Positions 21,896-34,500 of a DNA stretch of 64,000 nucleotides are shown piece by piece. Position 1 is the first letter of the stretch; each line of letters opens with the position of its first letter. Source of the stretch: Desmodus rotundus (Eukaryota > Chordata > Mammalia > Chiroptera > Phyllostomidae); NCBI RefSeq assembly GCF_022682495.2, contig NC_071397.1, forward strand, positions 24,381,427 through 24,445,426, written 5' to 3'. A program made the position numbers and the translations under genes. The notes under the pieces are model-generated. The model made no database searches. It saw only the letters and a program-made list of their open reading frames with translations, and was not told where the DNA came from.

Positions 21896-22420
21896 TGACC
21901 AAAAAGGGGGGATGTCATTTCTCTCCCTCTATGGCCCCAGAAGCTAAAATTGCTCTTAGTTTACTTACAGCTTTTTGTCATGCAGACCTTTGATTTTAGT
22001 TGACTAGAAAATGGTGCTGTAGACACAGATTGGCATTAGGCTGAGTAAATGTTAAAAGTTCACCATTAGTGGGTGGTCCTTACAAGAAAGTGAACCTGTA
22101 AGTGGAATGAAGATGATACACGAAAGCACTTTGGCTACTTACCATGTTTAACCAGGCCGCAGGCCCTCCCTCCCTCCTCTGAGCTGCCATTGTCCCCACC
22201 AAGCACCACAGATCAAAGGAACCTGGTAGAACCTGATATTTGTGATGAGACTACAGACAATTTATTCAGGGAATTTTGTATATTTTTCTCTAAAATGAAA
22301 AGCAAAGGTAATATACCATTTTACCTTTTATTGTCAGTTGTTTGATTATGCTTTAACTTTACATTGTAGTTGACTAGGCTTCTTAAATACATATTTGTCT
22401 GAGAGGACTGTGACTATATC
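21896..22420 (-). other. EYS intron, unassigned
   Basis: No feature recognised between two SINEs. Confidence 0.5.
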
Positions 22421-22612
22421 AAGATGAATTCAGGCCCTGCGGGGTAGCTCAGTTGGCTAGAGCATTGTTCCCGTACACCAACATTTTGGTTATTCCTGGG
22501 CAGGACACATGCAAGAATCAAGCAATGAATGCGTAAATAAGAGGAACAACAAATCAATGTATCTCTCTCAACAAAAACACCTTTTAAACATTTTGTTAAA
22601 AAGATGAATCCA
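22421..22612 (+). mobile_element. Diverged tRNA-derived SINE with target-site duplication
   Basis: The element at 22433-22600 begins 'ggccctgcggggtagctcag' and keeps a tRNA-like A box, but its B box and second domain are badly decayed. The direct repeat AAGATGAATTCA / AAGATGAATCCA flanks it at 22421-22432 and 22601-22612. Probably an older or variant member of the VES lineage. Confidence 0.8.
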
Positions 22613-24676
22613 ACGATCTGTAGTTAATTATGCTTAACATAATATTGATAATTCTTGTCTCAAAAAAACATGTTTTGATATTAATATTTAGGAGAAATAG
22701 ATAAACAGGTGCCAAAGTTTTATCTCTTTCCAAAATCAGATCTAGAATAAAGTAGGATAATTTTTAAATTATCCTTTTGTTTTAAATTTTACACTATTTG
22801 AATTATTCAAATTATTTACCTCTGAAGAGACACAGAAACATTGTTAATTGAGAATTTGCTTTGGCACATATGAAAATCTAATTGGCCACTGAAAATCTAA
22901 ATCTGTGATTTTTGACATTGTGTATTAAGTGTTTGGGAATTTATTATTAATAGCTCCTCTTAGCAGAGGATGAGCTAGAAGGCTTGGTTAATGTTTACAT
23001 CAGACATAGATTTTAGAGACGGTACAAAGTGTGAGTCACCTCTATTTTATGCAACCTTAAATAAATAAATATACTTCACTTGTTATACCGCTTGATTGCT
23101 AATAAATAAGTATATACCATCCATCTGTTAATTACCTTTAAGTTAATCTAAATCTGCAAATGCAGAGCTTTGATTTTTCAGTGTTTTAAAGTTTTTATTA
23201 TTTCCTTATGTAAGTGTCAAATACAGCAGCAGTCATGACAGAAACTAATAAATCTATTTTCAGTTCTCTCTGTAAATAGTGTCTAATGGGTAGCAAAAGG
23301 AAAAAAACGTGACTTCCATGAACTGAAATACAATGCTATTTAATAACATGTAAAAAATGTGTTCTCGCCTCCTATAAGGATTAATGTGTATGAGCTTTTA
23401 GTTTTATGTACATGAGCACAAATATATGCCCAGTGCACTGATTGTTAAATGATAGCACAACATCCTTGGCCAGTCAGAGTCCTGAGTATCTCTCGATTTT
23501 CTGCCTCTACCATACAAAGATGAACTTTGAGGGGTTTATTTGAGCTAAATATATAACTGAAGCTGATGACATCTTGATGACTAGATTTATAAACAGAAAT
23601 TTTCTGTTTGTGCATGATTCTTCCATTTAGCATTTTCATAGGGAGATTTAAATTAATAGTGAATTTAAAACCAAATGTCAAATCTCAGGAGAACAATTCT
23701 CTTCTAAGATATTTTGTAGTTCAATTATGTTAGAGCATGGTGATTTCTTCTTTGAAATCACCATCTTTTCTCCTTGAATTTATTTTGAAGGCATTCCACC
23801 AGTGCACTGAGATAAAACCACTTTGGTCTAATTCTCTGATATTATCAGTTAGCAACATATCAAGATGCCTTTAAAAGAATTACTTAGGTTAGACAGTGAA
23901 AATAAGGGCACAATATTTGTTGACTATGAGAAACAAATAAATTATTTCTCAATGCCAAAATTCTAGTTTCTGAGAAACAAAAGAAAAGCCGAAATGCAAA
24001 ATTTTAAAAATATTTTGCAGTAAAAGTGTGACTATGCAAATGCCTTTGTCAAAGTTTTAGAGAAAGATAAGAAAATGGAAATAAGGGACAAAGTAATAAA
24101 AACTGAAATGGCAATTTTTAAAACTGGAACATAGTACTTGGATATTCTTATTGCAAATTGTTCTACAATAATTATGCTATTTTATAGTTAAAAATAATTT
24201 CTATAAACTTACTTTGGGATGTGGATCCTAGGCTTTTACCATTCAGAAGACAGAGCTACTTAAAGAAAAATCTGTGGAGCTGCAAATGCAGATGGATTTC
24301 CTGGAAATACAACAGCCATGTCTTCCTTTTTGAAATCTTTTATGTGCATGTTTTGTTCCTTTTGACATAGACTATCAGGCATGGCTTCAACCTTTTTTTC
24401 TGACAGGATTACGATAAAGCGGAGCATAACTATATTTGGATTTTGCTAACGTTAATTCTAATAAAGCTATTGCTATTTTATTACCATTTATATTTAGGGA
24501 GTCAATTCATAAACATAACACTTGCAGTAACAATAGAACATGAAAGTATCAAGTGTTTACATATTTATAGGCTACGTGATTTAAAAAATAAAATATTTCA
24601 TCCCCTATCACTTAATAGACTATTGGGAATTCATTAGGATTATTTTTTCTGCACACAAAAATCCTGCCATCTTTAC
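22613..24676 (-). other. EYS intron, unassigned
   Basis: AT-rich intron up to the donor of the exon at 24677. No clear repeat or exon was seen. Confidence 0.5.
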
Positions 24677-24838
24677 CTGATTGTGCTTGCAAGTGTCGTG
24701 CAACGTAAAACAGGATGCCATCTGCAGAAAAAGGCCGGAACTGCAACTGAATATGTGTCTTTTTTCGAATACGAAAGGAAGCAAAAGACATCCAGGATAA
24801 TTCATGGCTTCTGAAAGATGGATCGCTTATAGATAGAG
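24677..24838 (-). CDS. EYS: EYS penultimate coding exon: first part of a laminin-G domain
   Basis: A 162-nt minus-strand exon between a 'gttgttttttag' acceptor (AG at 24839-24840) and a GT donor at 24675-24676. It adds two bases to a split Ala codon, then encodes LSISDPSFRSHELSWMSFAS and on to RHLQAQS, ending on the G of the Gly codon finished by the last exon. The content (W-M-S-F-A-S-F, L-Q-F, D-G-I-L-F-Y) is the opening beta-sheet of a laminin-G domain whose remainder is in the next exon. The split codons on both sides match the neighbouring EYS exons, so the mRNA reads through. The open frame runs past both splice sites, so ORF limits alone would mislead. Confidence 0.95.
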
Positions 24839-26084
24839 CTAAAAAACAACCCAAAACCCGAGTTTGAAAAACAATAGTGCTCATAAATGCAGTACACTCG
24901 AGATTTTGCCACTTACCTTTTCTTCCAAGGGTTGCTCCTAGCTGCGTATACACTGAACCTGGGTAACTCTTCCAATCCCACGAACAGGAGGCTTTTTGTA
25001 ATGCGGCCAGTACCTGAAAAACCCTCTATTACTTCTGGTAACCGGGCTCCTATCACTGGCGCTGGGTGACGCAAAGCCTCTGCTCTAGATGGGATAACAG
25101 ACAGGCGTTCGATGCATCTGTTCTGCGAATGTGTTACTCTTATCTCAAGAATGTGAGCTTCTTGGAATGTCTTACACTAATAATGCTTTTCAAATGATTC
25201 AAATAGTGGAATGTAGAAGGCATCACTATGTGAATTATTCTTCAGTTTCTGTATTTCTGATTAAAATATAGAGTGTAATCAAGATGCATTTTAGTGATTC
25301 TATAAGTGGAAATAAATGGTAGTTTACTTGACAGTAATTTAGGTCCATAACTATTCAGAAAGTGCTAACTCGTGGGTTTTACTTCATGGTTCAGATGAGA
25401 AGATTCATTTCAATATGAATTGAAGTCAAGTCATTGTACAGATTTATAGTCCATCAGATATTAGTTATTGCTTCTGTGTATAACGGACCAGGTGGGAATT
25501 GTGAGAGGAATAAGGGAAGTTCTGAACTTTTGGCAGTTTTTGTCATTTTATAATGTGACAGTGCTTTAGTGTGTGCCCTGGCTCACCCCGTGCTTTGAAC
25601 CGTTAATCTGTTTACTCGGCCTTTCCTCCCTTTGGACCGGCCTAGACTAACTGTTGTCTTTCACTTTTAGGTTGATAGGCAACTGCTGGGTGTTTATCTA
25701 AGAGATGCTGGCATTTGCTGACTTTGAAGCAACTATGTCATTGATTTTGATTACTGCAATTTAGAATGGTAGACATTAGAATCACGTGGCATAGTTGCCA
25801 AGAAGCGCAGTCCTGTCCCTCACTCCTGGAGGGTCTGGTTTATTAAAGCTGAGATGAGGTAGGGGAAGTGTATTTTTCACAAACGCCCAAGTGTTTCTGA
25901 TGTGAGTGTTATTTAGACCACATGTTCCTAACACTGAATTAAAGTTTATTGTAAGAATACAGGGATGGTCTAAAAAGTGGTCATCCTTTTGAAATTGTTC
26001 TTGTAAGAATTGGCAAAATAATGCATATTCATTAAAAGACATTTAAACAATTTAGATGAGTGTAAAGAAAAAAGACTAAATTTT
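24839..26084 (-). other. EYS intron, unassigned
   Basis: Start of the 19.2 kb intron between the EGF and laminin-G exons. No feature was recognised in this part. Confidence 0.5.
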
Positions 26085-26480
26085 TTAATAATTTATTTTT
26101 TATTGTATCTTTTCCATTACCATTTATCCCCCTTATTCCCTCTTCCACCTCCACCCACCCCCCTCAAAAGATGAAATTTCATTGTTCTTTCCTCTCTCAA
26201 TTTCCAAGACCCACTGTTAACAGTTATCACCGAATGTAGAGCCAGACTTGGGTTTTCAATGCACATACAATTACTGAGTGTGTATATCTAGTCGTATCTG
26301 ACTTATTCACATAAATGAAACCACATTATGTATGAACTATGCATAGTATGCTTCTTTTGCTCAATGCTGTATCTTCATGAAACTTTGCTGTTAGCATATT
26401 TTGCCTATTGTTTCAATGGATAGATAGTTGGTACCTTTTATTGCTGAATTATGATGATTTTGTACATAACAGTGTTATAA
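26085..26480 (-). mobile_element. L1 3'-region fragment (minus strand)
   Basis: 'tttttattgtatcttttcca' with a C-rich stretch at 26140-26165 looks like an L1 3' end seen in reverse. It is followed by 'ataaatgaaaccacattatg' and 'ccttttattgctgaattatg', phrases common in L1 3'UTRs read on the opposite strand. Confidence 0.6.
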
Positions 26481-27140
26481 CTTAAGACAAATAGTGATAG
26501 TTCTGATCCCTTTTAAATGTGAGTGGGTCTGCCTGTGGAGACAGGTAGAAGCTACACAGAGGACTTCAAGGAACTCTGATTCAGTAAGACATCTCTATCA
26601 TCACTAAACCAGCTGCAGAACATTTTCTGCTATTGTTCACTTTGAGATAGAATTTGGGAAACGTCCAGGTTTTCCAGTGACTCATAAAGTCATTCTGACC
26701 GTGAGTCATCTTTAGGAGACGCTGCTAATCAATGTAGGTTAATTAAGAAAACACCAACACCTCTTTTCTTGGACAACTGATCTACTGGGTTCTGCTAACA
26801 GCCTCAGGGTTGGTCAGTGTGAGGGGCGGTCCCCAAAGGGACCGTGTTCTCAGAGGGATAACAGGTAATAATTCACGTGGCTTCCAAATCACATAAGCTT
26901 CCCTCATGACCTCACCTTTAGGGCCTTATTTATTATAAATAGGACCCCAGAGGAAGTACTTATGTTTGTATTCACCACTGTTTCACAACGGTGGCATTGG
27001 CTGGAACCAGGCCGGCGCAATCTGATGAAAAAGAAAGGAGAATGGCTGCTTCATGAGGTGGAAACACGTGGATCGCAATGACCCACCACCTGATTTAGGG
27101 AATCCACAGATTTCTAAAACCACCGTGTTTTGAGTAAATT
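26481..27140 (-). other. EYS intron, unassigned
   Basis: No feature recognised. Confidence 0.4.
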
Positions 27141-27264
27141 CAGGGGTGGGAGAAAAGTAGGTTTACAATTGCAAGTCTGTGAAACACAGTCTATTCTTGT
27201 ATTACTATTTATTCTTGTATTATTTTCTGTATGAACAACAGTAAGCCTACTTTTGTCCACCCTG
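27141..27264. mobile_element. Palindromic MITE, family B, copy 1
   Basis: The left end 'caggggtgggagaaaagtag' and the reverse complement of the right end, 'cagggtggacaaaagtagg', match, giving terminal inverted repeats of about 25 bp that continue into GTTTAC. A second copy lies at 48702-48831. About 124 bp, non-coding. The right flank starts TA; the left TA is not preserved. Confidence 0.7.
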
Positions 27265-28629
27265 TATATCTCTTCAAAACACTTAAGAATAGGTGATATG
27301 GGGTATCAGAAGAAGACATTTTTAGCATGAGCAAAGACTGCATCAGGAAGAGCACAGGTTGGCATATTGTCAAAGACCACAGGGAAGATGTGAGGGCTTG
27401 TGATGGTTTACTGAAAAGACTGGATGTGGCAGGAGGCACTCAGGATGTAGCTTGATTTTTTCCCCTGTGATGGTCCTTTAGACATGTTCTGTGAGATCTT
27501 TCATTCTCCTTCCTGGCGATATCTTGGGCAAATTCCTTAGCTCTTTGGTCATCTCCAGTCCTCAGTGAAATGGTGTCATTTTCAGGTATTAAGAAATCCT
27601 ACTCAGTTTGAATCAAAACCCCAATCTCTTGCCTAATTCCAAGCTTCAATTCTTTCTCCATAGCTCAGATCTCACCCGAGCCTAGAAAATGCAGTTAGGA
27701 GGAGAGGTGTGTTTTTGTGATTTGTACTAATCCTCGCTGTCCTCCTTTACCTTGCTGCTTGCTTTGCTGCTTTTAGCTTTTCCGAGATGACATTGAGGAT
27801 CAGTGGTAAGGAGGTCATGGGAGCGAGTTTCCAGTCTGCTGCTATCCGTGGTCTCTCAGCTGTCAACTGTCCTCTGTCGTGGCAGACAGCCTTTCAGATC
27901 ATTCAGTGTCCTTCATCTCTCCCCTGGTGCCTCTGTCCTGCAGTTCCTGGCAAAGCTGATGCACTTTGGCAGACTTGCATGGATTCCACTCCGCTTTTGC
28001 TCCTGTGAGATGCTTCCAGCCTCTTTCTGCTTGAGACAACTTACCTTGTTGGGTAAGGTTCTTTCAAAGTGACACATGCTTGCTCTCCTTAGTAGTGCCA
28101 CATGCTTCTTGCCTTGTCCTCAGTGGAAGGGCACCTCCCGCCACCCCTCCACCCCCCAGCTATCCTGCCTCTAGTCCTGCCATTAGAGAAAGCTCCAGCC
28201 AGCCCTCTGTCTTCAGGCTATGTGGAGTGGGGGTCAGGCACTGATTTTAAGTCTTCCTTCACTCCCAGGGATATGGATCTGGTTTTCCTGAGTTCTCTTT
28301 TTACTCCCATCCTCCTCTCTGTTTCCACAGTCGATGTCAGCTCAGCAAAAACGGACAACTCAGGGAGAGAAATGTTAGTTTTCCCTCCGACAAGGGCCCC
28401 TATCTTCTGAGTACTTTTTGATGCCTTTCTCACTTGCTTTTTGGGGATATCCCATTTGTCCTTCCTACAGCCAACATTCCTTCTCATAAAAGTTCCTTTC
28501 TCTGAGCCAACTCTGTCTCTCGGGTAGGTTGGGAATGAATGCTTTGCCAGGAGTGTCACATTTACACAGATGCAATATGGATCATCTGCCTCCTCTTTGC
28601 CGTCAGCTCAATGCGCTGTGATCTTTCTG
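27265..28629 (-). other. EYS intron, GC-richer unassigned sequence
   Basis: Somewhat GC-rich sequence with several short overlapping open frames (27787-28410) but no recognisable product, splice context or family. Confidence 0.4.
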
Positions 28630-28990
28630 AGTTGTCTGTGTCAATAGTTTGTCCCTTTCTACGTTTGTGTACTATTCCATAGCATGGATACGTCAGTGTG
28701 CTTGACCATTCATCCACTGAAGGACATTGGGGTTGTTTCCAGTTCGGGGCTATTACAATAAAGTTACTATGAACATTCATGTACATATTTTTGTGTAGAT
28801 GTGAGTTTTCATTTCTTTGATGTAAATATCCAGGAGTGTGGCTGTGGGGTTGTATGGTTGTTATGTTTAGTTTTATAAGAAACTGCCAAATTATTTTCTA
28901 GAGTGGCTGGCCATTTTACATTCTTACCAGCAGTGTGTGAGAGATTTAGTTTCCGAGATTTAGGTTAGTATTTGGTAATGTCAGTATTTT
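28630..28990 (-). mobile_element. L1 3'UTR fragment (minus strand)
   Basis: 'ctattccatagcatggatac', 'ccattcatccactgaaggac', 'attggggttgtttccagttc' and 'ctagagtggctggccatttt' occur in the order typical of the reverse strand of old L1 3' regions. Confidence 0.75.
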
Positions 28991-30740
28991 TTTTTTATTT
29001 TAGTTTTTTTTCCCAGTCGGCATATAGGGATTCCTCATCATCCATAAACTCTTTTTAGACTTGTGGGTCTACAGGCCAGCTGCTGTTCTCAGCTTCAAGA
29101 CCTCAGCGGAAACTAGTAGACAACAGGAAAGGTCAAATACAGTACCTGACCACATAGTGATTCACATAACCTTTGACTTAATGTAGGCTAAGGTTTTTTC
29201 CAGGAAGGAATTAGGATATTAGTTGGTTCTCAAATATAGCTTAGCAGGAGTATGCGCTAGAACCTAAGATTTATTTTCTGATGGGTTTCCTATCTGCTGG
29301 GTGTATCTGGTGAAATGGTGCAGTGTCTCCAGAAATCTATCCGCATAAGAGACCAAGAAACTCCTAGATTACTTATCTCAAAGAAAAAGGCAGACAAGTT
29401 TGCTTAGTCAGATGGAAGAGCAACAGATTTGTGGGTTGTTTGGTGTTTGACAGTTGGGTTGGTCGTTAGTTTTATCCCTGTATATACCCAAATTCATCAC
29501 AGGAAAGCAGAGGAGGCTGCAACTGAAAATGTTAGAGGAGTCATTTTTACTCAAGATTCCGACAGACATGGAGGTTTAAAGAAGTACACTGACTAAATAC
29601 GCTTGAAACCGAGCACAACGTAAAAAGGAAGGGAGGACATCTCCACACTTCTGTACAAATCCGCAGTCGAACCCTGGCACCTTGACGTCTGCAGCAGTGG
29701 GGGGTGAGGCCCTGAGCGGGCCGGTGGGGTTGTCTGGCGGTGGTGGAAACCACTCGGCTGGCGTTTGAGGCGGCAGGGGTGTGTGTGCTGTGAACGGTTT
29801 CTAGGTTAAGGAGGCAGCGTCCTCTGTGACCACCTCACCACTTTTTCATTTTAGGTTTTGAAAGTGGTAAAGTGCTCTTTCAAGTAGCGCACATCAGAGA
29901 GTGAAATATAAAAATACCTGGGTTACAAATACATTTCAGCAGCTTATCTTTTGCTTTTCACCACAGTATTTGTTTCTCATAGGCATACTCTACAGCTTGT
30001 TTAGGTTTCAGCATATACTTTAATTTTTAATTCATCAGTTGAGCTGTCTTTGAGTTACCATGGAACTGGGCATACATCATCATTTTTTTTTATACCAAGT
30101 ACAATTTTAAAAGTGGAAAGGACCATCGTTTCTCCCTTTGTGTTGCTGTCCTAGTGGGAGTGAGGGGTGGGTGAGTTACAGGCTGGCACACTCAATGTAC
30201 TGCAAGGGAAGGGCCTCTTCCTTTCCAGTGTTCCTCCCCGCCTCAAGCACAGATTAGGCTCCAGCAGGGGTGATTTCTCAAGTTTGGGAGGCCAAGTGAT
30301 GATGTTCCCATGTGCAGTGCCACATCGCAGAACTCTTAACTCTCTGCTATAGTACTCAGTACTTTATGCTCATACCCGGCAGAAGGGTTTCTTTAAAATA
30401 AATCTAATCGTTGACTTCAGTTTCCAGTAGTATAGTAAACTGGATCACATGGTTAACCCCATGCCCACCATGAGATCAGCTAGAAATATTGGATGCATCA
30501 TTTTAAAACGTCTTTTAAAATGAATTGATGATCTGGCAAGAAAGAAGGAATATTCAGAGGCAAAATAAAAAAGGTGGGGAAAAAAGGAAATAGAAGCTAA
30601 ATAAATAAGTATTGATAAAATGATAAAGACAGGTTTTGCCTTGAGGGTATTTGACAAAGCTACTAACCCTAGATTCTAGTGTTCAGCTCTTCAAGGAACA
30701 AATAAAGTATGTTATAAGTTAAATAGGGAGGAAGCTGCAC
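28991..30740 (-). other. EYS intron, mostly unassigned
   Basis: No exon seen. The part after 30430 is A-rich and may already belong to the L1 that follows. Confidence 0.4.
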
Positions 30741-30859
30741 GTGCTGCAGATCTTAAAAAGGTAATCAGAAGTATGAATGAACAACTTTATATAATAAATT
30801 TGAAGATTTAAGTGGAATTGGTGAATTCCAAAGGACATATAGCTTATCAAAACTGAATT

Positions 30860-31088
30860 AAGAAGAAATTAAAGCTTTGGCCAGTGTAGCTCAGTTGGTT
30901 GGAGCATTGTCCCATAAACCAAAAGGTTGTGGGTTCGATTCCCAGTCAGGGCACATGTCTCAGTCGGGGAGCATGTGAGAGGCAACCATTTGATGTTTTG
31001 CTCCCGCTTTCGCTCTTCCCTTCTCTCTAAAATCAATATGCATGTCCTTGCGAGAGGATAAAAATAATAATAAAAAAGAAGAAATTAA
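30860..31088 (+). mobile_element. VES-type SINE with 13-bp target-site duplication
   Basis: Element 30873-31075 has a clear A box ('tagctcagttggttgga') and B box ('ggttcgattccc'), a 'gagaggcaacc' block, and 'ccttgcgagaggataaaaa' at the tail. The exact repeat AAGAAGAAATTAA flanks it at 30860-30872 and 31076-31088. Confidence 0.95.
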
Positions 31089-31735
31089 GAAAAAGCATGA
31101 ACATTCCTATAAAGATTAAAGCAATAAATCAGTTATCAAAAATTTTCCACAAGAACACACCAGGCCAAGATGATTATATCAGCAAATTCTACCAATTATT
31201 TAAAGAGTAATTCTCATCTTACATAAACTCTTCCACATATATAGAAAGAGATAATATACCCCAATTCATATTTTGAGTATAGCATAAGCTTGATACAAAA
31301 TCCTGTGAAAGAAATTATGAAAAAAGAAAATCACAGAGCAATCTCACTTGTACCCATGTTAAAATTTTAAACAGAATCCAGCTCCATGTGTAAAAAAGAC
31401 ATCATAACCAACTAGAGTTTGTCTCGAGTTTGTAAGTTTACTTTATCATTAGGAAATCAGCAACATCATTTACCACATTAAAGGAGAAAAATCATATGAT
31501 CATCTCAGTCAATGATGGAGTATTTGATATAATTCAGCATCCATGAATGATCAAAACTCTTAGCAAATTAGGACTAGAATCTGATTTCTTAATAAAACAA
31601 GCTTACCAAACACATATAGCAAGTATCATAATTCATGCTCAAATGTAAAAACATTTAAGACCAAGAACAAGCTGTGTGCCCACAATTATGACTTATATTT
31701 AGGATTACATAGAACTTTAGTCACTGCCATTAAGC

Positions 31736-31777
31736 AAAAAAAAAAAAAAAAAAAGAAAGAAAGAAAGAAAGAACGAA
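31736..31777 (+). repeat. Poly(A) then (GAAA)n simple repeat
   Basis: About 19 A followed by five GAAA-type units. Probably grown from a retroelement A-tail. Confidence 0.85.
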
Positions 31778-31826
31778 CATGTATAAGAACTGGACAGGAA
31801 GAAACAAAGTTGTCATTATTTTTATG

Positions 31827-32112
31827 TTAAATAATTGTCTATTTATTTATTTTATTACTATTTTTTAATCCTTACCCAAGGACACATCTATTGACTTTAG
31901 AGACAGAGGAAGGGAGATGGAGAGAGAGAGAGAAACACTCATGTGAGAGAGAAACATTGATTGGTTGCCTACCATTATGCACCCCGAGCAGGGATCAAAC
32001 CCCTGACCTAGGTATGTACCCTGGCTGGAAATTGAACCCACAACTTTTTTGGTGTATGGGACAACACTCTCGCCAACTGAGCCATCCGGCCAGGGCTTAA
32101 ATAATTGTTTAT
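31827..32112 (-). mobile_element. VES-type SINE with target-site duplication
   Basis: Minus-strand SINE with 'aatccttacccaaggacaca' tail, GA tract and head ending 'ggccagggc' at 32095. The repeats TTAAATAATTGTCTAT (31827-31842) and TTAAATAATTGTTTAT (32097-32112) flank it with one mismatch. Confidence 0.93.
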
Positions 32113-32570
32113 AGAAAAAAATGGGTCTCAGAGGCATATCAAAATTAATAAGATTTTACTGGATTACAGTATGTAAACTCAATATTTAACATGGTAATTA
32201 TCTTTGTATCAGTGAGAACATTTAATTAAAAATGTGTAAATCTCACAAAGTTTATGTAAGATCTTCTGGGAGAAAATTATAAAACTTCATTGAGAAACAT
32301 TAAAGAAGGCCTGAGTGAACAGGATCTATATCGTCATCATGGACCAGCAGGGGATGGCACTGTGCCTGACGCAGGCCGCAAGTGAGCCATGTGACGTGAA
32401 GGTAGGAAGAGATCATACTGGGAATTCTGAATTAGCAAAAAAATGAGAATTTCTTTCAATGGCACAGAGAAGATTCCAAAGCTTTTTGCCATTGAAATAG
32501 TTGGTTTGATGAATATGGGATGGAGCCGAAAGAAAGAAACCAACCAGCAAGTAAAAAGTTGCCCAGATTT

Positions 32571-34139
32571 ACAAACTTGTCACAATTTGATTTAATAATC
32601 TTCTTTCAAGTGTAAGGAGGGAAACATTGGGGTTCTCAGTACTAACACCCACCAAAATTAAATCCACAATACAAACCCTAGCTGGACATTCCAGTATTTC
32701 CAAACGCTGACCCTAATCAACTTTACCAATTTTAGATTCTTAGTTTTTTATCCACATGTACACATGTCTGACAAACTGGACAACTGACTGATACATATTC
32801 CTTCCCATTTCTGTACATTTGTTGAGTTTGTTCTTTTCTATAAAGATTTTTTTTTTACTTTTTCACAATTTTACTTTCCTTTAAGTTACAGCTCACATGC
32901 TGCGTCTTTAATGGAGATTCCTATAGCACTTAGCATGTTTCTTGCTTACATCACTGGCTTTGCTCTGCTGGGCATTAACTGTCTTTGAGCACCTGCCCTT
33001 ACTCTGCTAGCTACTGGAAGTGATCTAGGACAAGTCGCTTGACATGTCTGATTCGCCATTTTTTTCCACTCATGAAATAGAGGTAATAATAAATTCTACC
33101 TTAGTGTTCTTAGGATGAAGCAAGATTACATAGGGCTTTGTGAACTGTAGTTGGCTGTAAAATGTTAATTATTATCACCTCCACAACTCAGTTTCTCCCC
33201 TTGCCTCCCAGCCACCCAACACTAAGCCAAGCTGCTGACCCTCCACAGCCCTGCATGTTGGAGGCTGTGCTCCTCACCCGCGCCCATGGGCTGACATGTT
33301 TTCATACTGACCCGAAGGGGAGCACCTTCTCTAATTTTTTTTTTTTTTTTGCTGAAAATATGCTCAGTAGGACAGAGCAGGAGATTATGTGGAAAGATTT
33401 GTTTCCTGTCTGGAAGTAAAAGTATAGTTACGAGAAACATGGAGTAACTGCAGCTTCAGAGTCGGGAGCCAGGGACATTGGGGCAGCTCTTCTGACGATA
33501 TTCTAATTCGAACAGTTAGTCCCCTCAAACAATTGCTGCAAGTCAAGCTGTTGAGCAGATGTTTTTGTCTTTACTTAGAATTGCAATAGTGAAATCCTAT
33601 TCACTATAATTTTTATATAAATCCAAGAGGAAGCTACATGGAAGAGTATCTTTAGTCAACTCAAAGTCTGCAGGATACGATCACTTTGATGTTTTTAAAA
33701 TTTATGTTGCTGAAATTTCAAAATTTGGGACCGCACTTGAATGGAAATCTAATACAGGACAAATCCACTAGTTGACTGTAATGTAGTGTGTGGTCCTAAG
33801 GGGCTGTGCACCCTAGGTCCAGTTTACTTTGTTTCCAGAGTCCCTTTAAGTAATGTGCTTCTGTGTGGTTGAGCCCCGGATCCTCCCAGAGTAACTCTCG
33901 GTAAGGGTCATGATCCACCAAGGCTTATCTTATAGCTGAAACTCAAAAATTCCAAAGACTTTGTCTCCAGAAAGAGATTGTTAAACATTTCAGGATGTAT
34001 AGTGTTGGTTTTTACGTATTTTTTAAACCATTCATGTTAAAAGTTTAAAATGTAACTTAGAGGGTTAAAAAGACCTCTTAGTTATTTCCATTGTAAGGTG
34101 TTCTTATCTGAAATTCTCCAGGTCTCTGCTGTTGGGACT
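32571..34139 (-). other. EYS intron with one MIR
   Basis: The plus-strand MIR at about 33000-33180 is the only repeat I can name here. A T16 run lies near 33338. No exon. Confidence 0.5.
33000..33180 (+). repeat. MIR fragment
   Basis: 'ctaggacaagtcgcttgaca', 'cactcatgaaatagaggtaa', 'taataaattctaccttag' and 'gtaaaatgttaattattatc' follow MIR order. Confidence 0.65.
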
Positions 34140-34500
34140 TGGGGGTGTGGAAATCATGAGTCTGTCACCTAATTCTCTCCGTTTCAGCACATGATAGGAT
34201 TGCACTTTCCTGTCCCTTTTGAGGTTGACTTTATGATTTGTTTTGGTCAATGAAATGTGAGCAGGTATAACATGTGTCACCTCTGAGCCAGACCATGGTA
34301 TGATTTCCATTATCTTTCTTAGACTCAGTGATTGTAGAAGCATCAAAAAAAAAAAAAAAGCCCCCATCCACCTGAATCTCTGAGAAAAGCCCCCTTCATG
34401 ACACATGGTGTGAACGAGGAATAAATTTTTGTTTACTAAGCCACTGAGATTTTGGGAGTGTTTCCCACTGCATCATAGCCTAGCCTAACATGCTTAGTAC
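34140..34500 (+). mobile_element. MLT-type LTR fragment (ERVL-MaLR)
   Basis: 'ggtcaatgaaatgtgagcag', 'gaggaataaatttttgttta' and 'ctaagccactgagattttgg', ending 'catagcctagcctaacatgc', fit the 3' part of an MLT-class LTR. Confidence 0.6.

Larger units (their letters stand above)
30741..32570 (+). pseudogene. L1 ORF2 reverse-transcriptase relic, broken by two SINEs
   Basis: Plus-strand translation in pieces gives L1 ORF2-like phrases: D-D-Y-I-S-K-F-Y-Q near 31170, then N-H-M-I-I-S-V-N-D, I-Q-H-P, M-I-K-T-L-S-K-L-G-L-E and a Y-x-x-H-I-A-S-I-I-I stretch at 31475-31640. A later piece, 'aaaattataaaacttcattg' and 'cattaaagaaggcctgagtg' near 32272-32320, matches further downstream ORF2. Stops and frameshifts are frequent. 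SINEs at 30873-31075 and 31843-32096 interrupt it, so it is older than both. Confidence 0.75.

Noticed and set aside
27787..28410. Cluster of short plus-strand frames, possible small gene
   Set aside because: No recognisable protein, no consistent splice structure and no start context.
30880..30960. tRNA-like sequence with A and B boxes
   Set aside because: Head of a SINE with target-site duplication, not a tRNA gene. The same holds for 21695, 22433, 46035, 47094 and 54905.
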